NCBI GenBank assembly: GCA_902778135.1
Contig: CACYWP010000007.1
Coordinates: forward strand, 1-64,000
Direction: 5' to 3'
Source: an uncultured Coriobacteriaceae bacterium
Lineage (GTDB): Bacteria > Actinomycetota > Coriobacteriia > Coriobacteriales > Atopobiaceae
DNA: 64,000 nt
Positions 8,459 to 17,297 of the stretch are shown here, in pieces; the first letter of the stretch is position 1; each line of letters opens with the position of its first letter. The notes below the pieces were generated by a model. It saw nothing but the letters and a program-made list of their open reading frames with translations. It ran no database searches and was not told the origin of the DNA. Position numbers and translations under genes: made by a program.

Positions 8459-8832
8459 TGGGTGGCTCGTTGGTGGTTTGGCGCAGGGGCTCGGGCGAGC
8501 GACAGGTGTACCTGCGGCTGTCGACGGCATGGGAGAGGCTGCGTGGCCTGCTGGGCACGACGTGCGACGCGCGGCAGGTCGCCCTCGTCGGGTGCTCGAG
8601 CATCCACACGTGGGGCATGCGCTATCGCCTCGACGTGGCATGCGTCGCGCGTGACGGGACGGTGCTTGGGGTGTGGCGGGCGCTGCCGCCCCAACGGTTG
8701 GCGGGCTGTAGGGCAGCATGGGTCGTGTTGGAGCGGCCTCACAAGCGAGGTCCATGGCTCGTGCCGGGAGAGGTGGTTGAGATGACGATGGAGGAAGGAG
8801 CGGAGGATGGCGACGAGATACAAGGCGAATGA
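8458..8832 (+). CDS. DUF192 family protein
   Basis: 124 aa. The core CSSIHTWGMRYRLDVACV with DGTVLGVWRALPP corresponds to the DUF192 signature (IHTxxMRxxIDxxF, then a turn). The start is inferred as GTG 8458, which overlaps the preceding TAG stop (TAGTG) and keeps the full domain; the only ATGs in this frame are too far downstream. DUF192 proteins are small, often exported and of unknown biochemistry, and they recur in Tad pilus clusters. The 3' end overlaps the FHA gene by 26 nt. Confidence 0.7.
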   Translation: MGGSLVVWRRGSGERQVYLRLSTAWERLRGLLGTTCDARQVALVGCSSIHTWGMRYRLDVACVARDGTVLGVWRALPPQRLAGCRAAWVVLERPHKRGPWLVPGEVVEMTMEEGAEDGDEIQGE

Positions 8833-9502
8833 CGCGACCCAGCCAGGAAGGGTGCGGTATGTGTTTGCCGGGACCGAGACCGAAGCGGAACGGGAGGACA
8901 CCAAGGTCTGTCCTCGCTGTGGGCAGCTGCTGTTCGAGGACATGCCCATCTGCTATGGGTGTCTCTACGACTTCGAGAAGGACCGGCCCCGGCAGACCGC
9001 ATCCGGCGCATTGCGCCAGGTGCCCTCGCCGACGAGCCGACCCAGTGACCCCCTCGCATCGATAGAGCTCGACGAGATAGACGAGGAGGAGCCGCTCGTG
9101 CCGCCACGCCATCGCAAGGCGACACAGGGTAAGGTGGGAAATGACGATACGATTGATCTGGGGAGCCCCATGTCGGAGGCCGTGTCGTCCCCTGACCCCG
9201 CGGCGTTCTTCCTGGACGTGTCGACGGATGGCATGAGCGTGCGTGTCCCCTTGGCGCGGGAGGGGATTGGCGTGGGGAGGGATGCGGCGAACGAGATCGT
9301 GCTGAAGGCGCGTTCGGTATCGCGCAGCCACGTGCGGGTGGTACCCGACGCAGATGGGGTGGTGGTGCAGGACTGTGGTGCCACCAACCCGGCATTTGTC
9401 GACGGAACGCCCCTTCAGGGTAGCCGGAGGGTAAAGGAGGGGTCCGAAATAGAGATCGGCGACGTCATCATGCGGGTGGGCATGGGGACCGTCCCAGAGT
9501 GA
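8807..9502 (+). CDS. Zinc-ribbon and FHA domain protein
   Basis: 231 aa. An N-terminal zinc ribbon (CPRC about residue 35, then CYGC) is followed by a disordered acidic linker and a C-terminal FHA domain (about residues 145-228) with GVGRDAANEIVL and SRSHVRV, the Gly/Arg and Ser-x-x-His residues that read phosphothreonine. ATG 8807 has GGAGG upstream. As last gene of the pilus operon it may link pilus assembly to a Ser/Thr kinase; no kinase gene is seen in the window. Confidence 0.8.
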   Translation: MATRYKANDATQPGRVRYVFAGTETEAEREDTKVCPRCGQLLFEDMPICYGCLYDFEKDRPRQTASGALRQVPSPTSRPSDPLASIELDEIDEEEPLVPPRHRKATQGKVGNDDTIDLGSPMSEAVSSPDPAAFFLDVSTDGMSVRVPLAREGIGVGRDAANEIVLKARSVSRSHVRVVPDADGVVVQDCGATNPAFVDGTPLQGSRRVKEGSEIEIGDVIMRVGMGTVPE

Positions 9503-9780
9503 TGGGGCTCATCGGGATTGCGGCGCGCGAACCCCGGGTGGGGGAATGAGCCGTGACGAGCGCGCACGGCGAACCAGAGGCCTTGGCGTTCGCGCTGCCG
9601 CATCCCCCAGCAGGCGGTCCTCGATGGATGGCCGTCGCCTCCGTGTCACACGGCGTCCGATGGCTGGGTGAGGGCGGCCAATGCGGCGTGGGGATGGCAT
9701 GCTCCCTCTGCCACATGCCCCCACTCTGGTATCCTCATCTATGCCGTTCGTATGGGATGCTCGAGGTTCGAGGAGGCACC

Positions 9781-11721
9781 ATGTTCTCTCAGAGGCGTTC
9801 CGGTCGCGTTCTGCGCATCGTCGCGATGCTGCTTGCCGTGGTGTCGCTCTGTCTGATGGCTCTGCCCCGTCAGGCGCTGGCGGATGACTATTCCATCGAC
9901 CAGGTGGTCATCGACGCGACCATCGCGACTGATGGGTCGGTGTCGGTCACCGAGTCCCGCGAGTTCGACTTCGACGGGTCCTTCCATGGCGTGTACTGGA
10001 AGATACCCACGGGCTCGTACGAGGGACAGCAGATCGAGACGACCATCGATGCGGTGGGCGAGATCATCAACGGCAGCTTCGTGGCATTCGAGGAGGACTA
10101 CTCCGGTGCCAACCACACCTACCAGATCTCCGACTATGGGAGCTACGTCCAGGTGAAGCTCTATTCGGCCCACGACTACGAGAGCGCCACGTTCGTCATC
10201 GGCTACACCGACACGAACCTCGCGGTGCGCTATGACGACATCTCCGTGCTGTACTGGAAGTTCGTGTCCGATGGCTGGGACGTCACCTCTCACAACGTCA
10301 GCTGCACGGTTCACCTGCCCGTTCCCGATGGAAAGCAGGTCACTCCCGAGGAGAACGTCCGTGCCTGGGGACATGGGCCGCTCGACGCGACCGTCTCCTT
10401 CGACGGGAACGACGTCGTCTACTGGGTGCCAGGCGTGGGAACCTCCGAGTTCGCCGAGGCACGCATCACCTTCCCCGACGACTGGCTGAGCGAGGCGACC
10501 TCGCGTGGAGGGGCACGGTTGCAGCAGATCCTCTCCGAGGAGCAGGCTTGGGCGGACGAGGCGAACGCGCGTCGCGAGCGCGCCCGCATCGCCACCTATG
10601 GCGGCTCGCTGCTGTCACTGCTGGGTACGCTTGTGACCTTCGTCGTCTCGACGATCTCCTTCGTCCGCTACCGCCGCTCGCACAAGCCGACCTTCGATGA
10701 CAAGTACTTCCGTGACGTTCCCTCCGACGACCATCCCGCCGTCCTGGGCGCCTTGTGGCGCGGAGGCACTCCCGAAGGCGAGGACTTCACGGGCACCCTC
10801 ATGCACCTGACCGACCTGGGGGCCGTCAGCCTCGAGCTGGTCACCATCGAGGACAAGGGCTTCCTGGGCCGTGCCAAGACGCGCAAGGACTATCGCCTGT
10901 CGGCGACCAACAAGGCAGCGGACATGAAGCTGAGCGCCATCGACCGCGGCGCCATGCTCGTGCTCTTTGACAAGATCGGCCGCTTCACGCCGGGCTACGA
11001 CCATGACAACGCGTCCATCTGCTTCGGCGACCTCGAAAAGGTCGCCAAGAAGAAGCCCGAGCGCTACCATAATGCGTTCGAGGGATGGAACGCCAAGGTC
11101 GAAAGTGCCATCTCCAGCCGCAGGTTCTTCAAGAGCGACCGACCGACGGGGCGCGCCGCCGCCGTCGCCTGTGCGACGGGTGCCATCGCGCTCTGCATGG
11201 GGACGATCTTCCTGATGCTTTGGACCGAGGCGTGGACGCTCTGCATCCCCCTCATCCTGTTCCAGGTCGTCAGCATCGTCCTCTCGTTCGTCTTCGCCGC
11301 CAAGATGGAGCCGATTTCCGACGAGGCAATCGAGCTGCGCGCCAAGCTCGAGGCGCTGCGCAACTGGCTCCAGGACTTCACGCGTCTGGAGGAAGCCGTC
11401 CCACGCGACGTGGTGCTGTGGAATCGCCTGCTGGTGATGGCAGTGGTCCTGGGCGTTGCCGACGAGGTCATCAAACAGCTGAAGACCGTCATGCCCGACA
11501 TCCTCGAGGACCCGCGCATCATGCCCACCTATGCCTGGTACTACGGCGTGCCCGACAATCGTCCCTATCGCAGCTTCAACACCAGCTACGACAGCGCCCA
11601 TCACGTCAGCGAGTCCAAGCTGGCATCGTCCTCGTCCAGCTCGGGCGGAGGTGGCGGTGGCGGCTTCTCCGGCGGAGGCGGTGGCGGCTTCGGCGGAGGC
11701 GGTGGCGGTGGTGCGTTCTGA
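9781..11721 (+). CDS. DUF2207 membrane protein with Gly-rich tail
   Basis: 646 aa. A signal peptide (about residues 1-34, ending ALA-DD) leads into a DUF2207 outer domain (YSIDQVVIDATIATDGSVSVTES...), a transmembrane helix near residue 285, a cytoplasmic part with two adjacent membrane helices near 470-515, and a tail of Ser and then (G)nGF repeats ending GGGGAF. These are the typical features of DUF2207/YdcA-type proteins of unknown function. ATG 9781 has AGGAGGC upstream; the frame is open back to 9553 but without signal-peptide character. It heads the XpaC/VWA/TelA group, with its own intergenic leader. Confidence 0.82.
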   Translation: MFSQRRSGRVLRIVAMLLAVVSLCLMALPRQALADDYSIDQVVIDATIATDGSVSVTESREFDFDGSFHGVYWKIPTGSYEGQQIETTIDAVGEIINGSFVAFEEDYSGANHTYQISDYGSYVQVKLYSAHDYESATFVIGYTDTNLAVRYDDISVLYWKFVSDGWDVTSHNVSCTVHLPVPDGKQVTPEENVRAWGHGPLDATVSFDGNDVVYWVPGVGTSEFAEARITFPDDWLSEATSRGGARLQQILSEEQAWADEANARRERARIATYGGSLLSLLGTLVTFVVSTISFVRYRRSHKPTFDDKYFRDVPSDDHPAVLGALWRGGTPEGEDFTGTLMHLTDLGAVSLELVTIEDKGFLGRAKTRKDYRLSATNKAADMKLSAIDRGAMLVLFDKIGRFTPGYDHDNASICFGDLEKVAKKKPERYHNAFEGWNAKVESAISSRRFFKSDRPTGRAAAVACATGAIALCMGTIFLMLWTEAWTLCIPLILFQVVSIVLSFVFAAKMEPISDEAIELRAKLEALRNWLQDFTRLEEAVPRDVVLWNRLLVMAVVLGVADEVIKQLKTVMPDILEDPRIMPTYAWYYGVPDNRPYRSFNTSYDSAHHVSESKLASSSSSSGGGGGGGFSGGGGGGFGGGGGGGAF

Positions 11722-11836
11722 TGCATCGCTTCCGTCGGCCGCCTCATTGGCCGGTATTGTCCCTGCCCATTGGTGGCGAAGGGCTGGCGTTGGGTAGAAT
11801 ACGATTTGTTGTACCTAACGTTTCGGGACGGCGGGC

Positions 11837-12568
11837 ATGAAGAAGTACGCGCGGCTCCTTGCCTCATATGCGGCCATCGCCATTGCGGCCATGGTGCTCT
11901 ATACGCCATGGCTGGTGGGCCTGACACCATCCGACCCCAGCATCCTGCGTGCGGGGCTCTCGGTCATCTGCGCCATCCTGCTGACGGGTGCGTTTGGCGG
12001 CTCCACCTATGCCTATCTGCGCGAGCCGGAGTACCGTCTGCTGGAGTCAGGCGAGGTGAACGAGCCGGACGACGTGCTGCCCCAGCTTCGCGACTTCTCG
12101 GAGGTCCCGACCGTTGGCACCTACGCCTCCGAGGCCGCGGCCCAGATCGAGACCATGGAGCGCAGGTGCGAACGGCTGCGTCGGGTCATCGGCGCGAAGT
12201 TCGGCGAGCAGAGCCTGTCCCACGACAAGTTCGCCGCCGTCGTCGACGCCGCCAGACGCACGCTGCTGCGCAACTGCGCCCTGCTGTCGAACCGCGTGCA
12301 GTCCTTTGATGTCGAGGGCTATCGCAAGTCGCGCCACCTGCTGCCCAAGTCCTCCCAAGATGGGCTTGAGGGGGAGCGAATCGCCGTATACGAACAGGCC
12401 TTGGCCGACATGCACGAGGTGATCGAGGCCAACGAGCGTCTGCTGCTGGAGATGGGCAAGCTCGAGATGGAGATCTCCGACCTCGAGGCGGACGACACGC
12501 GCGAGGACAACAACCGCATGCTCGAGGAGGTCAAGGACCTGCTGGAGCAGACGAGGTACTACCGGTAG
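11837..12568 (+). CDS. XpaC-like membrane-anchored coiled-coil protein
   Basis: 243 aa. Two N-terminal transmembrane helices (about residues 8-28 and 38-60) are followed by a Glu/Leu/Arg-rich helical domain ending in EEVKDLLEQTRYYR. Architecture and position upstream of telA match the XpaC family (5-bromo-4-chloroindolyl phosphate hydrolysis protein), which pairs with YaaN/TelA in Gram-positives. The real role is unknown; membrane-stress scaffolding is more plausible than phosphatase activity. The start codon has only a weak ribosome site (GGGACGGCGGG), and a TAGAAT -10-like box lies about 40 nt upstream. Confidence 0.55.
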   Translation: MKKYARLLASYAAIAIAAMVLYTPWLVGLTPSDPSILRAGLSVICAILLTGAFGGSTYAYLREPEYRLLESGEVNEPDDVLPQLRDFSEVPTVGTYASEAAAQIETMERRCERLRRVIGAKFGEQSLSHDKFAAVVDAARRTLLRNCALLSNRVQSFDVEGYRKSRHLLPKSSQDGLEGERIAVYEQALADMHEVIEANERLLLEMGKLEMEISDLEADDTREDNNRMLEEVKDLLEQTRYYR

Positions 12569-12597
12569 GCACCTACGCCCAGGCTAAGGAGGGGCAC

Positions 12598-14292
12598 ATG
12601 AGCCGCAGGAACAGCAAGGCGATTGTCGCGATCGTGGTCGGCATCTTGGTGGTGAGCGCCGCCGTCTTCGGTGCGTTCATCCTCGCGCGTAACGTCTTCG
12701 TGCCATCCAACGTGAGGACGGTCGAGGATGCGACCACCAGCCTCGCGAGGATGGTCAACAGGATCGACCCCATGACGGCCACGCCCACCAAGTCTTCCAT
12801 CGAGTACTCGGAGCAGCAGGACACGACCGCCGACGAGCTGCCCGAACTGGACAGCAACAAGGTGACGGCGGCGGCCACCACCGACACCTATGCCGAGATT
12901 TGGTGCTCGCCCGAGAAGGCGGGCTCGGGTACCGATGGCTGGATGCGCGAGCTTGCCGAGCAGTTCAACGCCGAGGGTTACGAGGTTGACGGCAAGCGCG
13001 TCTCGGTGCAGATTCGCAACGTGTCCAGCGGCCTGGGCAACGACTACATCACGACGGGCAAGGCGACGCCCGACGGCTACACCCCCTCCAGCCGCCTGTG
13101 GATCGACATGCTGGATGCCAAGGGCATCAAATGCGATTACGTGCGCGAGCGCACCGTGGGCAACGTAGCCGGATTCCTGCTTGACAAGAAGCATTACGAC
13201 CAGCTCGTCGAGGAGTATGGTGCCGCCGACCTCAAGGCGGTGACCGAGGCCACGGGCGAGGGGGCCCTCACGATGGGCTACACCAACCCCTTCACCAGCA
13301 GCACGGGACTCAACTTCCTCGTGTCCACGCTGCAGCGCTACGACCGCTCGGACCCCCTCTCCGACACGGCCGTCGAGGGCTTCCGCCAGTTCCAGACCAA
13401 CGTTCCCTTCGTCGCGCTGACCACGGTGCAGATGCGCGATGCCGCGGAGCGTGGCTCGCTCGATGGCTTCGTGCTGGAGTACCAGCTCTATGCGAACGAC
13501 TCGACGCTGTCCAAGTCCTACAAGTTCGTCCCCTTCGGCTATCGTCACGACAACCCGCTCGTGGCATTGCCTGACATCGGCTCCACCAAGCGCGAGATCC
13601 TGGAGCAGTTCGCGACCTACTGCGACGAGAACGGCGCCCAGCTGGCCGAGCGCTACGGGTTTGGCGGCATGGACTCCTACAAGAGCGAGAACCCCGACAT
13701 CGATGGTGCGACGCTGCTGGCGGCCCAGAGGCTCTACAAGGACAACAAGGACAACGGCAAGCCGGTGGTGGCGGTCTTCGTCGCGGACATCTCCGGCTCG
13801 ATGGACGGTGCGCCGCTGCGCGCCCTGCAGGAGTCGCTGACCAACAGCATGCGCTACATCAATAGCTCCAACTACGTGGGCCTCGTCTCCTATTCCGACT
13901 ATGTGACCATCGAGCTGCCCATCGGTCAGTTCGACCTCAACCAGCAGGCCTACTTCAAGGGTGCGGTCGAGTCGCTGCGTGCGGGGGGCGGCACGGCGAC
14001 CTTCGACGGCATCTGCGTCGCCGTCGACATGGTGCAGAAGGCCATGGTCGACCATCCCGACGCCAAGCCACTGATCTTCGTTCTCTCCGACGGCGAGACG
14101 AACACGGGCTACGACCTGTCCGATGTCGATGGCGTCCTCAAGGCGTTGCGCATCCCGGTGTACACGATCGGCTACAACGCGAACATCGACGCCCTGCGCA
14201 AGATCAGCTCCATCAACGAGGCGGCGAGCATCGACGCGTCGACCGACGATGTGGTCTACCAGCTGAAGAACCTGTTCAACGCCAACATGTGA
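12598..14292 (+). CDS. Membrane-anchored SBP-like plus VWA domain protein
   Basis: 564 aa. One N-terminal transmembrane helix (residues 9-30) is followed by a region resembling an extracellular solute-binding protein fold (about 95-380), then a von Willebrand A domain (about 395-560). The VWA has a complete MIDAS-type start, DISGSMDG (DxSxS), and a later LSDGETNTG. It would act outside the cell as a metal-dependent protein-binding module. Start ATG 12598 follows AAGGAGGGG. It sits between an XpaC-like gene and telA, a grouping that links VWA proteins to the wider Ter/Tel stress family. The substrate of the SBP-like half is unknown. Confidence 0.78.
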   Translation: MSRRNSKAIVAIVVGILVVSAAVFGAFILARNVFVPSNVRTVEDATTSLARMVNRIDPMTATPTKSSIEYSEQQDTTADELPELDSNKVTAAATTDTYAEIWCSPEKAGSGTDGWMRELAEQFNAEGYEVDGKRVSVQIRNVSSGLGNDYITTGKATPDGYTPSSRLWIDMLDAKGIKCDYVRERTVGNVAGFLLDKKHYDQLVEEYGAADLKAVTEATGEGALTMGYTNPFTSSTGLNFLVSTLQRYDRSDPLSDTAVEGFRQFQTNVPFVALTTVQMRDAAERGSLDGFVLEYQLYANDSTLSKSYKFVPFGYRHDNPLVALPDIGSTKREILEQFATYCDENGAQLAERYGFGGMDSYKSENPDIDGATLLAAQRLYKDNKDNGKPVVAVFVADISGSMDGAPLRALQESLTNSMRYINSSNYVGLVSYSDYVTIELPIGQFDLNQQAYFKGAVESLRAGGGTATFDGICVAVDMVQKAMVDHPDAKPLIFVLSDGETNTGYDLSDVDGVLKALRIPVYTIGYNANIDALRKISSINEAASIDASTDDVVYQLKNLFNANM

Positions 14293-14371
14293 TAGGAGGC
14301 CACCCGGTGGTGGCCAGCGACGGAAGGCACATGAGGCGGGTCTCGCCCGCCCCAGAGAAAGGACTCCAAAC

Positions 14372-15511
14372 ATGAGCTTCGACCTCGAGATTCCCGATCC
14401 CGATGAGGTTAAGAACCTTGTCAAGCAGCAGACGGCCATAACTCCCGCTTATGCCAGCGCGGTCGACTCGGCGGCCAACGAGAAGGGCGAGCAGATCGTC
14501 AACGTCAACCTTGACTCCGTCGCCAGCAGGCGCGAGATCACCAGCGCGGTCAACGAGCTGGGCAGCGACATCATGGAGCGCTCGGCCAACAAGAACGCGA
14601 TCCTGGCCAAGCGCATGGGCGAGCTGTCTCGTGGTGGCAGCGAGAGCGGCGAGGTGGCCAAGAGCCTCGAGGAGCTGGCCATCAAGATGCGTGACCTCGA
14701 CCCGTCCGGCATCGACTTCACCAAGTCCGGCCCGCTTGCGGGACTGTTCAACCCGGTCAGGCGCTATTTCGAGCGCTACAAGAGCGCCGATGCGGAGATT
14801 GCCGACATCGTCAAGTCGCTGGATCGTGGCCGCACGACGCTGAAGCAGGACAATGTCACGCTCGAGCTGGAGGAAGGCGCCATGCGCGACCTGACCAAGC
14901 AGCTCAACCAGAAGCTGGAGATGGCCATCGACCTTGATGCCTACCTAACGTCCAAGGTCGAGGAGATTCGTGCGGCAGGCAACGACGACGACCGTGTCTC
15001 CTTCCTGGAGGAGGAGGTCATCTTCCCCCTGCGCCAGAAGATCATGGATTTCCAGCAGCTGCTGGTCGTCAACCAGCAGGGCATCGTCGCCATGGACGTC
15101 GTGCGTCGCAACAACCTGGAGCTGGTGCGTGCCGTCGACCGCGCCGAGCACGTGACCGTCGCATCGCTGCGCACCGCCGTGACGGTTGCAGGCGCTCTCT
15201 ACAACCAGCGCATCGTCCTTGACAAGATCGCGGCCCTCAATGCCACGACCAACGACATGATCACCGCCACGTCGCGCATGCTGAAGGAGCAGGGCGTTGC
15301 GGTGCAGCGCCAGGCGACCGAGGCCAGCGTGTCTCCCGAGACCCTGAAGCAGGCCTTCGCCGACGCGCTTTCCGCGCTCAACGACATCTCGAACTACAAG
15401 CAGCGCGCGCTGCCGCAGATGCAGCAAACCATCGCCGACTTCCGTGCCATCGCCGACGAGGGTGAGCGCAGGCTCCAGCAGATGGAGGATTCGGGCAGCT
15501 TCGAGTTGTAA
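14372..15511 (+). CDS. telA: Toxic anion resistance family protein TelA
   Basis: 379 aa of the TelA/YaaN family (PF05816): a long, mainly helical protein with the conserved middle (LRQKIMDFQQLLVVNQQG, then AMDVVRRNNLELVRAVDRAEHVT) and ALYNQRIVLDKI. Family members were linked to tellurite and cell-envelope stress; the mechanism is not known. ATG 14372 has AGAAAGGA upstream. It closes the XpaC-VWA-TelA operon, ended by a hairpin at 15543. Confidence 0.88.
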   Translation: MSFDLEIPDPDEVKNLVKQQTAITPAYASAVDSAANEKGEQIVNVNLDSVASRREITSAVNELGSDIMERSANKNAILAKRMGELSRGGSESGEVAKSLEELAIKMRDLDPSGIDFTKSGPLAGLFNPVRRYFERYKSADAEIADIVKSLDRGRTTLKQDNVTLELEEGAMRDLTKQLNQKLEMAIDLDAYLTSKVEEIRAAGNDDDRVSFLEEEVIFPLRQKIMDFQQLLVVNQQGIVAMDVVRRNNLELVRAVDRAEHVTVASLRTAVTVAGALYNQRIVLDKIAALNATTNDMITATSRMLKEQGVAVQRQATEASVSPETLKQAFADALSALNDISNYKQRALPQMQQTIADFRAIADEGERRLQQMEDSGSFEL

Positions 15512-15542
15512 TCGACCCGAGACAACCACAAGCGAGACGGCG

Positions 15543-15574
15543 AGGGCCGCACGAGGATTGTCCCGTGCGGCCCT
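15543..15574 (+). terminator. Terminator after telA
   Basis: An 11-bp stem (AGGGCCGCACG / CGTGCGGCCCT) with a 10-nt loop follows the telA stop by about 30 nt and is trailed by TTGTCT. It can also serve the opposite-strand acyltransferase gene. Confidence 0.65.
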
Positions 15575-15665
15575 TGTCTGTTCAGGGCGGTCTACCAGGG
15601 CCTCCGGCTGGCCTGAAGGCCCATGGACCCAAAAGGGGACGCTCCCGACTCGCGACGCCAGCGCG

Positions 15666-16700
15666 TTACTCCGACGCGGACGCAACCTTGCCGCGCGACC
15701 TCCCGATGGCTTCGACGACTCGGTAGAGCAGCTGTTGAAGGGGCTTGATCACGACGATGTCAACAGTAGTCGCGATGACGAGCGCCAGTAGGAGCGTGGA
15801 GGCAATGACTAGGAGCCAACTGAGCTGCCAGGGGAGACCCTCGGGAATGCGTGGGACGACGTACGCCTTGACGCGCAGCAGGCAGAACATGTGCATGATG
15901 TACATGCCGTATTGGTGTTTGGCCATCAGGGTGATGAGCTTGTCGGACCCCACGAGTCCCCCGAGTCGCAGGAACAGCTCGTAGAGGCAGAAGACCTCGG
16001 TCACGTAGAGGGGGTTCATGTCGAAGAGATAGCTACCATAGCCGTAGGTGCACAGGTAGGCCAGGACGCCAAGCGGCACGACAACCCCGGCGAGGAGTGC
16101 CCTGGTGGGACATCGTTGCAGGTAGGGGTGACAGATGGGCTCGACAAGGAACATGAAGCACGCAAAGCCGAAGGGGTAGTCCCATCCGAGGTCGTACCTG
16201 GTGAAGCTGAGCAGGAACAGGCAGGCGAAATAGCCCATGCCCAGTCCGACGAACCAGCGCTTCTCCCCATCGTTCATGGCCTGGAGCATGCGTGCGAAGA
16301 ACGGTGCGGCGAGCAGGATGCCGAACAGCGTGTAGACGAACCAGAGATGGGAGAGCGAGTTCGCATGGATGAAGTCTTCCGCGAAGCGCCCTAGGACCGC
16401 CTGCGGGTAGTTGGGAAGCAGGTGCTTCGTCTCCCAGACGACGATGATGCCGGTATAGACGAGGACGGGCAACATGATGGTGGCGACCTTGCGCAGGTAG
16501 TAGCGACCGAGAGTTCCCTCCTCGCGGACGTGGAGGTTGAAGTGGCCTGACAGCATGAAGAAGATTCCGTTGCATGCGTAGAAGAGTGGTTGGCCGACGG
16601 CCCATGCCCAATAGCTGTCGGGCAGGGAATGGACGCAGATGACCATGATCAGGGCAATGACGCGCACGAGGTCGTAGGGGAAGAGCCGAGTTTTACACAT
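15666..16700 (-). CDS. Acyltransferase family 3 membrane protein
   Basis: 344 aa with about ten hydrophobic segments. The N-terminus MCKTRLFPYDLVRVIALIMVICVHS matches the Acyl_transf_3/OafA family, where the Arg and His take part in acyl transfer across the membrane. Such enzymes O-acetylate peptidoglycan, polysaccharides or lipids; the acceptor cannot be told here and no glycosyltransferase genes are adjacent. The start ATG at 16700 lies in unusually AT-rich DNA without a strong ribosome site. The gene stands alone between telA and the tRNA-Phe repeat block, so horizontal acquisition is possible. Confidence 0.85.
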   Translation of the reverse strand: MCKTRLFPYDLVRVIALIMVICVHSLPDSYWAWAVGQPLFYACNGIFFMLSGHFNLHVREEGTLGRYYLRKVATIMLPVLVYTGIIVVWETKHLLPNYPQAVLGRFAEDFIHANSLSHLWFVYTLFGILLAAPFFARMLQAMNDGEKRWFVGLGMGYFACLFLLSFTRYDLGWDYPFGFACFMFLVEPICHPYLQRCPTRALLAGVVVPLGVLAYLCTYGYGSYLFDMNPLYVTEVFCLYELFLRLGGLVGSDKLITLMAKHQYGMYIMHMFCLLRVKAYVVPRIPEGLPWQLSWLLVIASTLLLALVIATTVDIVVIKPLQQLLYRVVEAIGRSRGKVASASE

Positions 16701-16839
16701 ATACTCAAATTTCGATTGAAAGGTTATGGCAATAACATCATATTAGCCTACCCTTCGAGCGACTGAGACAGGGGCTTTCGCAGGCTTGGCCCCGAGGTGC
16801 ACGAACGTGCAATTGCGTGTGGCGTCACCAAGGGCGCCT

Positions 16840-16960
16840 GGGGTTCGCGCTGGCGCGCTCGCCCCACGACAGGCCGCGGGCCTGTCGCGCCCTTTCGGGT
16901 TCGACTCCGCGCAGCTCCCCCTAACAAAAAAGACGTCCCGGCTGGGACGTCTCGTAATCA
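16840..16960 (-). repeat. Partial structured repeat unit, tRNA-distal copy
   Basis: This copy retains the inner hairpin with GACAGGCC-GCG-GGCCTGTC, the CGGGTTCGACTCC segment and a terminator-like hairpin (GACGTCCC/GGGACGTC at 16932-16949). It lacks the outer GGGGAGGGAGTCG strand on its left side. Its terminator stem differs from the other two units, indicating an older or independently recruited copy. Left of it, up to the acyltransferase start, I see no gene. Confidence 0.6.
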
Positions 16961-17127
16961 AATGGTGGCTGGGGAGGGAGTCGCCGTCTTGCCCTCCGGG
17001 CAAGACTCGTGGGCTTCGCTCGCGCTCAGCCCGCGAGTGCCCACGGGGCACTCGCGCCCTCGCGGGTTCGACTCCATGCACCCTCCCCACGCATGAAAAA
17101 CGCCCCTTTGCGGGGCGTCGTGGTTTC
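16961..17127 (-). repeat. Structured tandem repeat unit carrying the tRNA-Phe 3' end
   Basis: Unit of about 167 nt. The first 23 nt (16961-16983) equal the 3' end of tRNA-Phe, including CCA and half of the T arm. Outer stem: GGGGAGG (16971-16977) with CCTCCCC (17082-17088), then GAGTCG with CGACTC. Inside are hairpins at 16986-17006 (9 bp) and 17033-17055 (10 bp, loop ACG). A terminator-type hairpin follows at the tRNA-proximal side. Non-coding; short open frames here are spurious. Confidence 0.75.
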
Positions 17128-17297
17128 AATGGTGGCTGGGGAGGGAGTCGCCGCGCCGCCTGCGGCGGCGCTCCAAGGGTTCGCGCTGGCGCGCTCACCC
17201 CGCGACAGGCCGCGGGCCTGTCGCGCCCTTTCGGGTTCGACTCCGCGCACCTCCCCACGCATGAAAAACGCCCCTTTGCGGGGCGTCGTGGTTTCAA
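17128..17297 (-). repeat. Structured tandem repeat unit, tRNA-proximal copy
   Basis: Second full unit, 168 nt. A 69-nt block (17082-17150) spanning the terminator and the tRNA 3' end is identical to 17250-17318. Outer stem: GGGGAGG (17138-17144) with CCTCCCC (17250-17256), then GAGTCG with CGACTC (17238-17243). Inner hairpins lie at 17153-17171 and 17202-17224. Both inner hairpins differ in sequence from the other unit yet keep full pairing, so the structure rather than the sequence is conserved. Confidence 0.75.
17262..17286 (-). terminator. Rho-independent terminator of tRNA-Phe
   Basis: On the minus strand the stem ACGCCCC / GGGGCGT with a 5-nt loop is followed by TTTTTC, 12 nt after the CCA end of the tRNA. 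An identical copy occurs at 17094-17118 inside the repeat block. Confidence 0.8.

Noticed and set aside
9553..9780. 76-residue N-terminal extension of the DUF2207 protein
   Set aside because: The extension is not hydrophobic or conserved-looking, whereas ATG 9781 has AGGAGGC upstream and opens a proper signal peptide.
12559..14439. 626-aa minus-strand frame opposite the VWA gene, and similar long frames opposite gltA, pgm, purL and the tannase-like gene
   Set aside because: Typical GC-rich antisense frames: low-complexity Val/Gly/Asp/Leu or Arg-rich composition, no ribosome sites, and they oppose well-supported genes.
14372..15511. Calling TelA a proven tellurite-resistance determinant
   Set aside because: The family name is historical; no terZABCD-type genes are adjacent, so only the family assignment is supported.
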